Shown here piece by piece: positions 39,463-48,097 of a stretch of 64,000 nt of DNA (position 1 is its first letter; each line of letters starts with the position of its first letter). Position numbers and translations under genes: made by a program. The notes under the pieces are model-generated. The model was not told the origin of the DNA. It saw only the letters and a program-made list of their open reading frames with translations, and ran no database searches. The stretch comes from Bradyrhizobium barranii subsp. barranii (GTDB lineage: Bacteria; Pseudomonadota; Alphaproteobacteria; Rhizobiales; Xanthobacteraceae): positions 2,184,001-2,248,000 of the forward strand of contig NZ_CP086136.1 in NCBI RefSeq assembly GCF_017565645.3, given 5' to 3'.

Positions 39463-39563
39463 GTCATCGCCCGCGAAGGCGGGCGATCCAGTATTCCAGA
39501 GACAGCAGCGATAGAGCTGAGAAGCCGCGGCGTACTGGATTCCCCGCTTTCGCGGGGAATGAC
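39463..39563. repeat. 101-bp palindromic repeat GTCATCGCCCGCGAAGGCGGG type
   Basis: Arms are gtcatcgcccgcgaaggcggg-cgatccagta and tactggat-tccccgctttcgcggggaatgac. Ends and inner boxes are inverse complements with changes. It lies between the transglycosylase and the broken SDR gene. Confidence 0.65.
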
Positions 39564-39582
39564 AGCGCGACGTGTGGCGAGG

Positions 39583-40427
39583 TCAGCGCATCCCTGACGC
39601 CGTCCCCTTTGCCATCTTCTCCAGCTTCCGCTGCAACGGTGCCCAATAGGTGCCGGGGCGGAAGCGCTGCAGAATGTCCATGAAGCGGGCGTCGTTGCCG
39701 ATCAGGATGCGGGGCTGGTTGTTCTCGATGCCCTTGATGATGCGCAGCGCGCGTCTTTCGGCGTGGTCTTTGCCGCGCTCTCGAACCGCTCGATCGATTG
39801 CGCGCGGCGCGCATTGTCGGTGACGCCGACCCCGGTGCGCGAATTGCGCGCGATGGCGGTGGCGACGCCGCCGGGATGCACCACCGACAGTCTTACAGGG
39901 CTGCCCGCCACTGCGAGCTCATGGCGCACGCTCTCGGAAAAGCCGCGCACCGCGAACTTGGCGGCGGCATAGGCCGACTGTCCTGGCGGCGCGATGATGC
40001 CGAAGATCGAGGAGACGTTGACGATGTGCGCCTCTGCCAGCGTCTTCAGATGCGGCAGGAAGGCGCGCGTGCCGTGCACCACGCCCCAGAAATTGATGTC
40101 GAACAGCCACTCCATCTGCGCCTGGTCGATCTCCTCGAACGATCCCATCAGCGCCACGCCGGCATTGTTGATGACGATGCCGAGCGCGGGATGCGCCGCG
40201 ATCGCATCACACGCGAACTCTGCGATGTCGCCGGGCTCGCTGACGTCGACGCGATGCACGCTGACCTTGCGCGCGGCACCGATCTCGGCGGCGAGCGTCT
40301 TCAATCCGGCCTCGTCGCGGTCGGCGAGCGCGAGATCGCAGCCGCGACTTCCGAGCTCGATTGCCAGCGCGCGCCCGATGCCGCTCGCCGCTCCCGTGAT
40401 AGCGGCGGCGCCGCGAATGGCAGTCAT
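39583..40427 (-). pseudogene. Short-chain dehydrogenase/reductase with a C-terminal frameshift
   Basis: The N-terminal Rossmann motif TGAASGIGRALA, NNAGVALMG, catalytic Ser in NVSSIFG and YAAAK (Tyr/Lys) are intact. After TTPKDA the frame breaks near 39750: the open frame ends at 39702 in a Ser/Arg-rich tail, while the natural C-terminus (LRIIKGIENNQPRILIGNDA ... KMAKGTASGMR) continues in another frame to a stop at 39583. One missing base (GACGC-GCGCTG) explains it. The catalytic part is complete, so a partly functional enzyme or a sequence error are both possible. Confidence 0.82.
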
Positions 40428-40547
40428 GATGTCCCCCCGTCAAGCCGGTCGCGTGGAACTAGGATCTACATTTTCCATGATGGAACTGAACCACCGGCGA
40501 ACTGGCTCCTTAACATAGGTTACGCAAGCAAGCACTGGAGCAGCCCC

Positions 40548-40922
40548 ATGGGACAGGCAGAACCATTTCGCGCGACGGCGCTGATCGTCGAAGACGACGT
40601 CATGCAACGGGAGATGCTCAGTCTTCTGCTGGAGGAGAGCGGCTATCAGGTCATCCAGTGCGACAGCGCCGAGGCTGCCCAGCGGGTGCTCGACAAGAGC
40701 GCCGGCGCGCTCTGTCTGATGCTGACGGACGTCCAGCTTGCGGGGCGCATGACCGGGGTCGAGCTCGCGCACGTCGCCAAGGACCGCAATCCAAAGCTCG
40801 ACATCGTCGTCACCTCCGGCCGCCCCTTGGCGCAGCCCTTGCCCGATGGCGCGAAATTCTGGGCCAAGCCATGGGCGCCGCTCGACGTGCTCCGCGAGGC
40901 CGAGCTCGCGCAGCTGTCCTGA
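40548..40922 (+). CDS. Single-domain response regulator (CheY-like)
   Basis: 124 residues, start 40548 with a GGAG ribosome site. The receiver fold has acidic residues in LIVEDDVMQ, the phospho-acceptor Asp61 in LMLTDVQLAG, Thr/Ser in VVTSGR and Lys in FWAKPWAPLD. No output domain. The partner kinase is unknown; a hybrid kinase lies 19 kb away. Confidence 0.9.
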   Translation: MGQAEPFRATALIVEDDVMQREMLSLLLEESGYQVIQCDSAEAAQRVLDKSAGALCLMLTDVQLAGRMTGVELAHVAKDRNPKLDIVVTSGRPLAQPLPDGAKFWAKPWAPLDVLREAELAQLS

Positions 40923-40977
40923 CGATTGATCCGGGGGCTCGCTTTCTTGCCGTGAGGCGCGGTGATAGGGTCTGCTC

Positions 40978-41577
40978 ATGACCTTGTCCTTCCTGCTTAC
41001 CTCGCTCATCGTCGTCGCCTCGCCCGGCACTGGCGTGCTTTACACCCTGGCTGCGGCGCTGACCCGCGGCTCGCGCGCGAGCATCGCTGCCGCCTTCGGC
41101 TGCACGCTTGGGATCGTGCCGCACATGATAGCTGCGATGCTTGGGCTTGCCGCGGTGCTGCATACCAGCGCGCTCGCCTTTGCCGCGCTGAAATGGGGCG
41201 GCGTCGCCTATCTGCTCTACATGTCCTGGCAGGCGCTGCGTGAGACCGGAGCGCTCGCGGTCGATGGCGAGATCAAGGAGCGGTCGAGCCGCCGCGTCAT
41301 CGTCACCGGCTTCCTGATCAACATCCTCAATCCGAAACTGTCGATCTTCTTCCTGGCCTTCCTGCCGCAGTTCATTGCGGTGGATGAAGCCCACGTGCTG
41401 GCGCGGATGCTGGAATTGAGCGGCGCCTTCATGGCGATGACCTTTGCGGTGTTCGTCCTCTACGGTCTCTGTGCGGCGTCGGTACGCGATCGCGTCATCT
41501 CCCGGCCGCGCGTCATGGCCTGGCTGCGTCGCAGCTTTGCCGCGTTTGGTGCCAAGCTGGCGTTTGCGGAGCGGTAG
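40978..41577 (+). CDS. LysE/RhtB-family exporter
   Basis: 199 residues, MTLSFLLTSLIVVASPGTGV. Family motif VVASPGTGVLYTLAAALTRG, then about five hydrophobic helices and INILNPKLSIFFLAFLPQF. Amino-acid or metabolite efflux in the inner membrane; substrate unknown. Not closely similar to the LysE at 27963. Confidence 0.9.
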   Translation: MTLSFLLTSLIVVASPGTGVLYTLAAALTRGSRASIAAAFGCTLGIVPHMIAAMLGLAAVLHTSALAFAALKWGGVAYLLYMSWQALRETGALAVDGEIKERSSRRVIVTGFLINILNPKLSIFFLAFLPQFIAVDEAHVLARMLELSGAFMAMTFAVFVLYGLCAASVRDRVISRPRVMAWLRRSFAAFGAKLAFAER

Positions 41578-41591
41578 GCTTCGCCTTCATC

Positions 41592-41611
41592 TCTCCCCGC
41601 TTGCGGGGAGA
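41592..41611. repeat. Half-copy of the ctctcccc/ggggaga repeat
   Basis: A perfect TCTCCCCGC/GCGGGGAGA hairpin after the LysE gene; it may act as its terminator. Confidence 0.5.
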
Positions 41612-41636
41612 AAGCCGCAGCTGAGCGTGGAGCAAT

Positions 41637-41659
41637 AAAAAAGCGGGCCTTGTGCCCGC
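41637..41659 (-). terminator. Terminator of the Lys-rich mini-gene
   Basis: GCGGGC/GCCCGC stem with a CTTGT loop, followed by TTTTTT on the minus strand. Confidence 0.75.
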
Positions 41660-41731
41660 CATCTTCAAACTCTTCAATCTTACCCGACGCCCGGGCGGAG
41701 CGAGGCTCCACCCGGGCAAAGAACATGCTGG

Positions 41732-41803
41732 CTACTTCTTCTTCGCGGCCTTCTTGGCCTTTTTCTTCGTCGCCTTCTTCGCCTTCTTCGCTTTCTTAGC
41801 CAT
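41732..41803 (-). CDS. 23-residue Lys/Ala mini-protein
   Basis: MAKKAKKAKKATKKKAKKAA followed by KKK: 14 Lys, 7 Ala, 1 Thr after Met. It has a strong GAGAGGA ribosome site upstream and its own terminator at 41637-41659. The composition is that of a histone-H1-tail-like or AlgP-like basic peptide that could bind DNA or RNA. Too short for usual ORF cut-offs. Similar Lys-Ala peptides occur in other rhizobia, to my recollection. Function unknown. Confidence 0.8.
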   Translation of the reverse strand: MAKKAKKAKKATKKKAKKAAKKK

Positions 41804-42221
41804 AGTATCCTCTCAAGGGTTCATGGTTAAACGCGACACGAGGGATGCTCGGCGGAGGGCCAGCCTCGCAACATCCTCGACCACAAACTCAGCAGATTCG
41901 CGGGCGGCTGCCCCGTGCTGTCATATCTGTGTCATTACGTTATCCACAGCTCAGATGCGTTTTCGGGTGATTTTTGCCCGCGAATCCGCATCGCAATGCG
42001 CATCGGCGTGACCGCGCAGGGAGGCCGCGACATGCCTAACGATCCGATAATCGCGGCGCACTGTTCATGAATCCAAAACCAAGGGCGAGCTTTCGCAGAT
42101 CGCAGTGAGGTTCTGTTAAGTGCAATCCGCGCATTCTTCTCCGCAAGAACGCGGGGAAGGGTCATGGACGAACGGCTGCGAGAGACGGGGGGGGGGCGAC
42201 GCTGCGCGTGCCGCACGCGCC
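41804..42221. other. Gene-free stretch upstream of the diguanylate cyclase
   Basis: 418 bases. Holds a perfect DnaA-box sequence TTATCCACA (41940-41948), three GANTC methylation sites, and a run of ten G (42187-42196) just before the cyclase start. No ORF is convincing. Confidence 0.5.
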
Positions 42222-43433
42222 ATGCTGAACGTACCGACACTCTGGACAGTCTTCGTCGTCAACTTCCTGGCGCTTGGCCTGATCTGGGCCTACGTGACGC
42301 GCTCCTATCCGAAATTTGCGGCCGCGCGGTTCTGGATGGCATCGTCGTTCGTCGGCGCCGCCGGCGCGATGACGGCCCTAGTCCGCCTGTTCGTCGCCTC
42401 TCCCCTGCCGCTTCTTGTCGGCGCTGCCGGTATCATCGCGGCGAGCTGCCTCGCCGCCATGGGCATTCAGCGCTTCTATGACCGGCCGGTCTCATGGCGC
42501 GTCATGGCCGCAACGGGGGTGCTAAGCCTCGCCGGCGTCGTGTTCTTCGTGGTCGGCTTCGAGCACATGCAGCTGCGCATGCTCAGCTACACGCTCGGCC
42601 AGGCCTTGCCGCTGGTGCTGGCGCTGCGTCTGCTCCTGGCGCCGCCGGAAGGCCGCGTCAGCCCGGGCGCACGGCTGTCCGGCATCGTCATCCTCACCAT
42701 CATCGGGATCTTTGCGGTTCGCACGCTGGGCAATCTGCTCGGCCACGATTTCTCGGCGCGCGCCGGCGGTCAGGCTCATGGCGTCATGGTGCTGGGCCTC
42801 CTGTTCCTGTCGATGACGCTCAATTTCGGCTTCCTGCTGATGGCGATGGATCGCCTGCGCAACGAGGTCGCCGACCTCGCACTGCTCGACGATCTCACCG
42901 GCGTCGCCAACCGGCGGCATTTGTTGCAGCGCCTGTCCGAGGAATGCGCCCGGTCCGAGCGCAGCGGCGAGCCGTTCTCGCTGATGGTGATTGATCTCGA
43001 CGGCTTCAAGGCCATCAACGACACCCATGGTCATGCCGCGGGCGATGCCTGCCTGCGGCACTTCACCCTGATGGCGCAAACGCGGCTGCGGCCGGGCGAC
43101 ATGCTGGCCCGCACCGGCGGCGACGAGTTCTGCGTCGTGCTGCCGTCCTCGTCCCTGCGCGAGGCTGCCGCGATCGCTCGCCGCGTGCTCGAGGTCTGCC
43201 GCCAGGACGCCGCGGCCTGTACAACCAGGGACATCCCGATCGCGATCTCGATCGGCGTTGCCGAATGGGACCGCGGCATCGGCCAGTTTCCGGACCGCCT
43301 CATCGCCCATGCCGACCACGCCCTCTATGCCGCCAAGAAAAACGGCAAGAACGACTTTGCCGTCTACGATCCGGCCCCGCCGCTCTCGCCTGAGCGGCCC
43401 GGGCTCGGCGAGGCCACGCGCAAATTCGCATAA
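42222..43433 (+). CDS. Diguanylate cyclase (GGDEF) with membrane sensor
   Basis: 403 residues from MLNVPTLWTVFVVNFLALGL at 42222. About six or seven hydrophobic helices in the first 210 residues are followed by a GGDEF domain with the intact active site RTGGDEFCVV (GGDEF at 299-303) and an RxxD inhibitory site (Arg290-Asp293). It should make cyclic di-GMP from GTP with product inhibition. The N-terminal sensor is not a family I can name. A G10 tract lies about 26 bases before the start. Confidence 0.93.
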   Translation: MLNVPTLWTVFVVNFLALGLIWAYVTRSYPKFAAARFWMASSFVGAAGAMTALVRLFVASPLPLLVGAAGIIAASCLAAMGIQRFYDRPVSWRVMAATGVLSLAGVVFFVVGFEHMQLRMLSYTLGQALPLVLALRLLLAPPEGRVSPGARLSGIVILTIIGIFAVRTLGNLLGHDFSARAGGQAHGVMVLGLLFLSMTLNFGFLLMAMDRLRNEVADLALLDDLTGVANRRHLLQRLSEECARSERSGEPFSLMVIDLDGFKAINDTHGHAAGDACLRHFTLMAQTRLRPGDMLARTGGDEFCVVLPSSSLREAAAIARRVLEVCRQDAAACTTRDIPIAISIGVAEWDRGIGQFPDRLIAHADHALYAAKKNGKNDFAVYDPAPPLSPERPGLGEATRKFA

Positions 43434-43466
43434 AGCCTGCTACGATTTGGGCCGCCCTGGACCCGT

Positions 43467-44093
43467 ATGATGATCCTCCGCCTGCTCGCGGCTTTTCTCG
43501 CCGCCCTTCTTCTGCTCACCCCAGCCGCCGCAACGGACGCCGAGCTCGCGAAGATCGCGCGCGTCTCCGGCACGCCTGACATTCCCGGCCTGAAAATGGT
43601 CTGGCTCGCACCATGGGGCGATGTCCGCGACGCCCATCCCTGGCGCAACATCATCGTGCACCAGACCGAGGGGCCGACAGGTTCGGCGCGCGGCGGCGCG
43701 GCGGAGCAGTCGAAGAACCCGACGCGCCGCGGCGTCACTGTGTGGGTCGAGACCGACGGCACGGTCTATTGGGCGGTTGCCGAGAACCTGATGCCGACCC
43801 ATGGCGACGGCGCCAACCGCAACGACAACAAGTACATCGACAACCGCTCGACCTATCGCCAGGTCGTGCGCGACAACTCGATCGGCGTCGAGTTCGCCGG
43901 CAACTATCCGGATGTCACCGCCGGCCCGACCGAGGCGCAGGTCGCCGCATGGAAGATCCTCGTGAAGGTGCTGCGCGCGCGCTACGGCATCCCGCTCGAC
44001 CACGTCTATGCGCACAACTGGATCGACTACAAGGACGCCCGCTATTGCGAAGGCTGCTGGCTCGCGACGCTGGCGCGGATTTGGGGGGAGTGA
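43467..44093 (+). CDS. Exported N-acetylmuramoyl-L-alanine amidase (Amidase_2 type)
   Basis: 208 residues with a signal peptide (MMILRLLAAFLAALLLLTPA, then AAATDAE). The amidase_2/PGRP core: first zinc-ligand His in IIVHQTEGP, central FAGNYPD region and second His in VYAHNWIDYKDARYCEG. Cleaves the amide between MurNAc and the stem peptide. Two late cysteines (YCEGCW) may form a disulfide. Confidence 0.87.
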   Translation: MMILRLLAAFLAALLLLTPAAATDAELAKIARVSGTPDIPGLKMVWLAPWGDVRDAHPWRNIIVHQTEGPTGSARGGAAEQSKNPTRRGVTVWVETDGTVYWAVAENLMPTHGDGANRNDNKYIDNRSTYRQVVRDNSIGVEFAGNYPDVTAGPTEAQVAAWKILVKVLRARYGIPLDHVYAHNWIDYKDARYCEGCWLATLARIWGE

Positions 44094-44179
44094 CGGGCAG
44101 GCGCGTCCGGCAAACCGAAGGCCGAAACCTCCGGTGCCGGACGGCCATCGAGAGTGTAAGTCCACCGGTCTTCCCAGGC

Positions 44180-44572
44180 TCAGGGGAATGCCTTGGGAAG
44201 ATCGGCGGAAGGCTTCGTGACGATCTGGTGCGCGTCGCGCCAGATCACTTCGCGCTGGCGCGAGGTTGTAATCGTGCGCACCGGCAGGCCACCCTCCTCG
44301 AGCAGCCAAGCGCAGTAGCGCGCGCGGCTGACAGCCTCGCGGGCTTGAGGATCGAACCAGCAAATGCCCCAGATCGAATCGCGCCGCTTGAAGTGACGCG
44401 CGATGCGTCCAGGAAGCGGCAGATGCTGCGCGAACCAATTGAACTGGTCCGAGAGCTCATGCCGGATCCAGTCCGGACAGTTGTTTCGTTGGACATACCA
44501 GGACGCACGAAAGAAGCCGCTCTCCACGCGACTGTGCGGGTGGATGAGCGGTGTAACGAACCGCAAATACAT
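44180..44572 (-). CDS. 130-residue hypothetical protein, Trp/His-rich
   Basis: MYLRFVTPLIHPHSRVESGF, then FFRASWYVQRNNCPDWIRHE and KRRDSIWGICWFDPQAREAV. The composition is coherent and unlike shadow frames. No recognised family; it reads as a conserved hypothetical of rhizobia. Convergent with the amidase gene. Function unknown. Confidence 0.72.
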   Translation of the reverse strand: MYLRFVTPLIHPHSRVESGFFRASWYVQRNNCPDWIRHELSDQFNWFAQHLPLPGRIARHFKRRDSIWGICWFDPQAREAVSRARYCAWLLEEGGLPVRTITTSRQREVIWRDAHQIVTKPSADLPKAFP

Positions 44573-44860
44573 GACGACACGGCGCGACGCCTTGTTGCGT
44601 CGCGCCCCTCGCAGCCAGATGCAATGAATGGAGAACAGCCGCGAAGCGGCGTTCAGCTTATGACCGATTGCCGATCAAAGAGGTCGGCGGTCAGAACGTA
44701 TCGATCTACTTTTCATGCCGCCTCCCTTGGTTGCGCTGAACAACAAAGGCGCGATATCGCGCCGGGCGGCAGCACATACATCAGCAAGCGTCCTGCGGCA
44801 AGCGTGATCGACAAGGACGATTGAGCGGGAAGCATCCATGACGCGCTCCGGAATGGCGAG
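44573..44860. other. Short gene-free stretch
   Basis: 288 bases with a small palindrome (AAAGGCGCGATATCGCGCCGGG area near 44747) and no supportable gene. Confidence 0.45.
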
Positions 44861-45200
44861 CTAAACCGGCTGCGCCATCCATCCGAACAGCCGCCGCATC
44901 AATCCCGGCCGCCGTGGCAATTCCGGCGGGCCGTCCGACGCCAGCACGCGTTTGAAGAAGTAGTCCAGGAACACCATGTCGTTCGGCTCGGTGACGGAAT
45001 TGTTCGTCGCCGAAGAACACGCTGTAATTATAGAAGAACGGGCCCATGAGCGGGATCGTCGCGGTCGAGGCATAGTCCTTGGAGATGACGAACTCCGCGG
45101 GATCGAGCCCGTGCTCGCGCATCGCCTGCTCGACCAGCGGCAGCTTGCGCATGAACTGGGCGGAGAAGCCGCCGACGGTGGATTGCAGGATGATCGACAC
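44861..45200 (-). pseudogene. Small unknown protein gene with an internal frameshift
   Basis: Starts at GTG 45200 (VSIILQSTVGGFSAQFMRKL, PLVEQAMREHGLDPAEFVIS); an ATG at 45239 is an alternative. After YSVFFGDE the frame breaks near 44998. The remaining C-terminus is in another frame: SVTEPNDMVFLDYFFKRVLA and then LMRRLFGWMAQPV, ending at 44861. The repaired length is about 113 residues. The family is unrecognised. One extra or two missing bases would restore it. Decayed gene or sequencing error. Confidence 0.72.
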
Positions 45201-45239
45201 GGTTGGTGTCCGTTCAGTTGAGGCCGCCGGCCCGATCAT

Positions 45240-45532
45240 TCTGGGTCGGTTGACCGGACGCGCGGGTTCAAGGCAAGCCCGGTTCTATGTCGGCCAGGGG
45301 AAGGAGACTGTGATGGCGATCTCACTTGGCAAGACTCTCCGCCACAACCACCGCTGTCATCGCCCGGTTCAAGCCGGGGCACGACAGCGAGTGTGGAGGT
45401 ACGGCGCGTCGCATCGCGCAGAGAAGGCACGGCGGATCACTCAAACAGAGCATCGCCACAAACAAAAAAGCCGGCGTTGCCGCCGGCTTTCTGTCTCTTG
45501 TCGATCCGCCAATATCTACCGCGAAAGCCCGC
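45240..45532. other. Gene-free stretch with a REP-like palindrome
   Basis: 293 bases. A palindrome at 45353-45389 (gctgtcatcgcccgg / ccggggcacgacagc) and the rpoH terminator are the only structures seen. Confidence 0.5.
45467..45490 (-). terminator. rpoH terminator
   Basis: AAAGCCGGCG/CGCCGGCTTT perfect 10-base stem with a TTGC loop and a T-run on the minus strand. Confidence 0.85.
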
Positions 45533-46432
45533 TTAATGCGCGGCTTCCAGCGCGGCCTGTTCCGCCCGTGCGATCGTGCCCTTGACCGCGGCCTGTACCT
45601 TTTCAAAGGCGCGGACTTCGATCTGGCGGACGCGCTCGCGCGACACGCCGAACTCGGCGGCAAGGTCTTCCAGCGTCATCGGCTCATCGGCGAGGCGGCG
45701 AGCCTCGAAAATGCGGCGTTCGCGCGGGTTGAGCACGCCCATGGCGCCGTTCAGCGCGTCACGGCGTTCGTCATACTCCTCGTGCTCCGCCAGCATGGCT
45801 TCCTGGTTGGGCGTGTTGTCGACCAGCCAGTCCTGCCATTCGCCGGCTTCGCCGTCATCGCGGATCGGAGCGTTGAGCGACGCGTCACCACCGAGGCGAC
45901 GGTTCATGTCGATCACGTCCTGATCGGTGACGCCGAGGCGCTTGGCAATGATCTTCACCTGGTCGGGGCGGAGATCGCCCTCGTCCAGCGCGTTGATCTT
46001 GCTCTTCGCCTTGCGCAGGTTGAAGAACAGCTTCTTCTGGTTCGCGGTGGTGCCCATCTTCACGAGCGACCAGGAACGCAGGATGTACTCTTGAATCGAC
46101 GCCTTGATCCACCACATCGCGTAGGTGGCGAGACGGAACCCCTTTTCGGGTTCGAAACGCTTCACCGCCTGCATGAGGCCGACATTGCCTTCCGAGACGA
46201 CCTCGGAGATCGGCAGGCCGTAGCCGCGATAGCCCATGGCGATCTTGGCCACGAGGCGGAGATGGCTGGTGACGAGTTGGTGCGCCGCGTCGCGATCGTC
46301 ATGCTCACGCCAACGCTTGGCGAGCATGTATTCCTGCTGGGGTTCCAGCATCGGGAACTTGCGGATCTCGGCGAGGTAGCGAGAAAGGCCGGATTCTCCA
46401 TTGAGGACCGGCAAAGCAGCGGTACGGGCCAT
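45533..46432 (-). CDS. rpoH: RNA polymerase sigma-32 factor (heat-shock)
   Basis: 299 residues from MARTAALPVLNGESGL at 46432, chosen for the GGAGG site 8 bases upstream (an in-frame ATG at 46447 lacks one). Region 2 with AHQLVTSHLRLVAKIAMGYR and FRLATYAMWWIKASIQEYIL, the RpoH box QKKLFFNLRKAKSKI, and the region 4 HTH LEDLAAEFGVSRERVRQIEV are all clear. It directs heat-shock promoters. Rhizobia have several rpoH paralogues; which one this is cannot be told from sequence alone. Confidence 0.96.
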   Translation of the reverse strand: MARTAALPVLNGESGLSRYLAEIRKFPMLEPQQEYMLAKRWREHDDRDAAHQLVTSHLRLVAKIAMGYRGYGLPISEVVSEGNVGLMQAVKRFEPEKGFRLATYAMWWIKASIQEYILRSWSLVKMGTTANQKKLFFNLRKAKSKINALDEGDLRPDQVKIIAKRLGVTDQDVIDMNRRLGGDASLNAPIRDDGEAGEWQDWLVDNTPNQEAMLAEHEEYDERRDALNGAMGVLNPRERRIFEARRLADEPMTLEDLAAEFGVSRERVRQIEVRAFEKVQAAVKGTIARAEQAALEAAH

Positions 46433-46648
46433 GATGAAGCCCTCCAAGGTTCAGGCCCCCGATAGCGGCGGGCCAGGCAGACGACCGCTGTGTTAAAGCC
46501 GGCCGTAGCTGCGATGTTCCGTTGGTCATTTCCAACGCAAGCGCAATATACCCCAAGGGGGGTCAAAAAGGGAAGGATTGCTGACGTCACGTCCCCGTGT
46601 GGCAGCTATAACTTTTTGTAATGTAACGCTTTTCCAAGGTGGCCTGCG

Positions 46649-47656
46649 TCATAGCGCCGCTTTCAGGGCACCCTGAAGGAGAAGCAAATCCTTCGGCAGC
46701 GGCGCTTCCCAGTGGAGTAATTCTCCGGTTCGCGGGTGCTCCAATACCAGCAAATAGGCATGCAGGGCCTGCCGCCCCAGCGTGGCCAGAGTCGCCTGCG
46801 ACTCGGGGCCGAGGTGGTTCGCCTTGGTCTTGAAGTGCGGGCCATAGACGGCGTCGCCCATCAGGGGATGACCGATATGGGCGAGGTGGACGCGGATCTG
46901 GTGGGTGCGTCCGGTCTCGAGCTCGCAGGCGAGCAGGGAGGCGATCGGCTTGCCGTCACGCCCCGCAAAACTCTCCAGAAGCTCCCAATGCGTCACCGCC
47001 TCGCGGCCGCCCTGGCGCACCGCCATCTTCTCGCGCGCATACGGGTGGCGGTCGATCGGCGCATCGACGGTGCCGCGGTGGCGTCCCGGCAGCCCCCAGG
47101 CGAAGGCCATGTAGCCGCGGCGCATCGCGCCCGTCCGGCCGTGGTCGGCGAATTGCGCGGTGAGCGAGGCATGGGCGAGGTCGTTCTTGGCGACTACCAT
47201 CAGCCCGGTCGTGTCCTTGTCGAGCCGGTGCACGATGCCGGGCCGGCGTACCCCGCCGATGCCGGAGAGCGAGCCGCCGCAATGGGCGATCAGCGCGTTG
47301 ACCAGCGTGCCGGTCTCGTGGCCGGCCGCGGGGTGGACGACGAGGCCCTTCGGCTTGTTGAGGACGACGATGTCGTCGTCCTCGAACACGATATCGAGGG
47401 CGATATCCTCGCCCTTGGGCTCGGGCGGGGCCGCCTCCGGCACGTCGATTGTGATCGTATCGCCGGATGTGACGTGATAAGCGGGGTCGCGGATCGCGGC
47501 GTCCTTGAGGCTCACCGCGCCCGCCAAAATCAGGGCTTTCAGCCTCGATCGCGACAGGTCGGTGAGGTGCGCCGCCAGCACGCGGTCAAGCCGAGCCGAG
47601 CCCTCGTCGCCGGCGACGACAACTTCCAACCTTTGCGCAGAGCCTGAGCTATCCAT
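46649..47656 (-). CDS. RluA-family 23S/tRNA pseudouridine synthase
   Basis: 335 residues from ATG 47656 (MDSSGSAQRLEVVVAGDEGS). The N-terminal S4 domain (SARLDRVLAAHLTDLSRSRL) is followed by the catalytic domain with the Asp in IVHRLDKDTTGLMVVAKN. RluC/RluD-like enzymes isomerise uridines in 23S rRNA. Its ATG shares two bases with the ATG of the divergent gene at 47655. Divergent partner: a small membrane protein. Confidence 0.93.
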   Translation of the reverse strand: MDSSGSAQRLEVVVAGDEGSARLDRVLAAHLTDLSRSRLKALILAGAVSLKDAAIRDPAYHVTSGDTITIDVPEAAPPEPKGEDIALDIVFEDDDIVVLNKPKGLVVHPAAGHETGTLVNALIAHCGGSLSGIGGVRRPGIVHRLDKDTTGLMVVAKNDLAHASLTAQFADHGRTGAMRRGYMAFAWGLPGRHRGTVDAPIDRHPYAREKMAVRQGGREAVTHWELLESFAGRDGKPIASLLACELETGRTHQIRVHLAHIGHPLMGDAVYGPHFKTKANHLGPESQATLATLGRQALHAYLLVLEHPRTGELLHWEAPLPKDLLLLQGALKAAL

Positions 47657-47999
47657 GACGACGTCTGATACCGCTGTTCCCGAACCGAGCCCCGAGCAGG
47701 CCGCGCTGTTCGCGCGGGTGCGGCGGATGATGCTGATCGCGGGGTTGACCACGGCGCTGGCAATCTGCGCCGTCCTGATCGCGGTGGGCTACCGCCTTTT
47801 CAAGTCGGAGGGAAGGGCGTCCGAAATGGCCGGCGACGTCACCGCCGCCCTGCCCAAGGGCGCCAAGATCGTCTCGACCGGGGTCGCCGGCGACCGCCTC
47901 GTGATCACGCTCGACGTCGGCGGCGTCATCGAGATCCGCACCTTCGACGCCCACACCCTGAAGCCGGCCGGAAAGCTGAAATTTGCCAATGAGCCGTAG
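47655..47999 (+). CDS. Small membrane-anchored protein (DUF6476-like)
   Basis: 114 residues from ATG 47655. Acidic N-terminus, one transmembrane helix (about 26-47, MMLIAGLTTALAICAVLIAV), then a beta-rich periplasmic part (KIVSTGVAGDRLVITLDVGG, VIEIRTFDAHTLKPAGKL). It is found next to RluD-type genes in rhizobia as far as I recall. Function unknown. The start overlaps that of the pseudouridine synthase. Confidence 0.8.
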   Translation: MTTSDTAVPEPSPEQAALFARVRRMMLIAGLTTALAICAVLIAVGYRLFKSEGRASEMAGDVTAALPKGAKIVSTGVAGDRLVITLDVGGVIEIRTFDAHTLKPAGKLKFANEP

Positions 48000-48097
48000 G
48001 GCTGGCCACGGCTGTTGATCGTTCTCCGGTCCAGTTTGTCTTGCCGCGCAACTTCTGATTTAGCTCTTGGGCTTGGGAAGTTGGGCTGGGACTGGGA

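Noticed and set aside
41940..41948. DnaA box as evidence for a replication origin
   Set aside because: Only one box, no AT-rich unwinding region and no origin-linked genes nearby.
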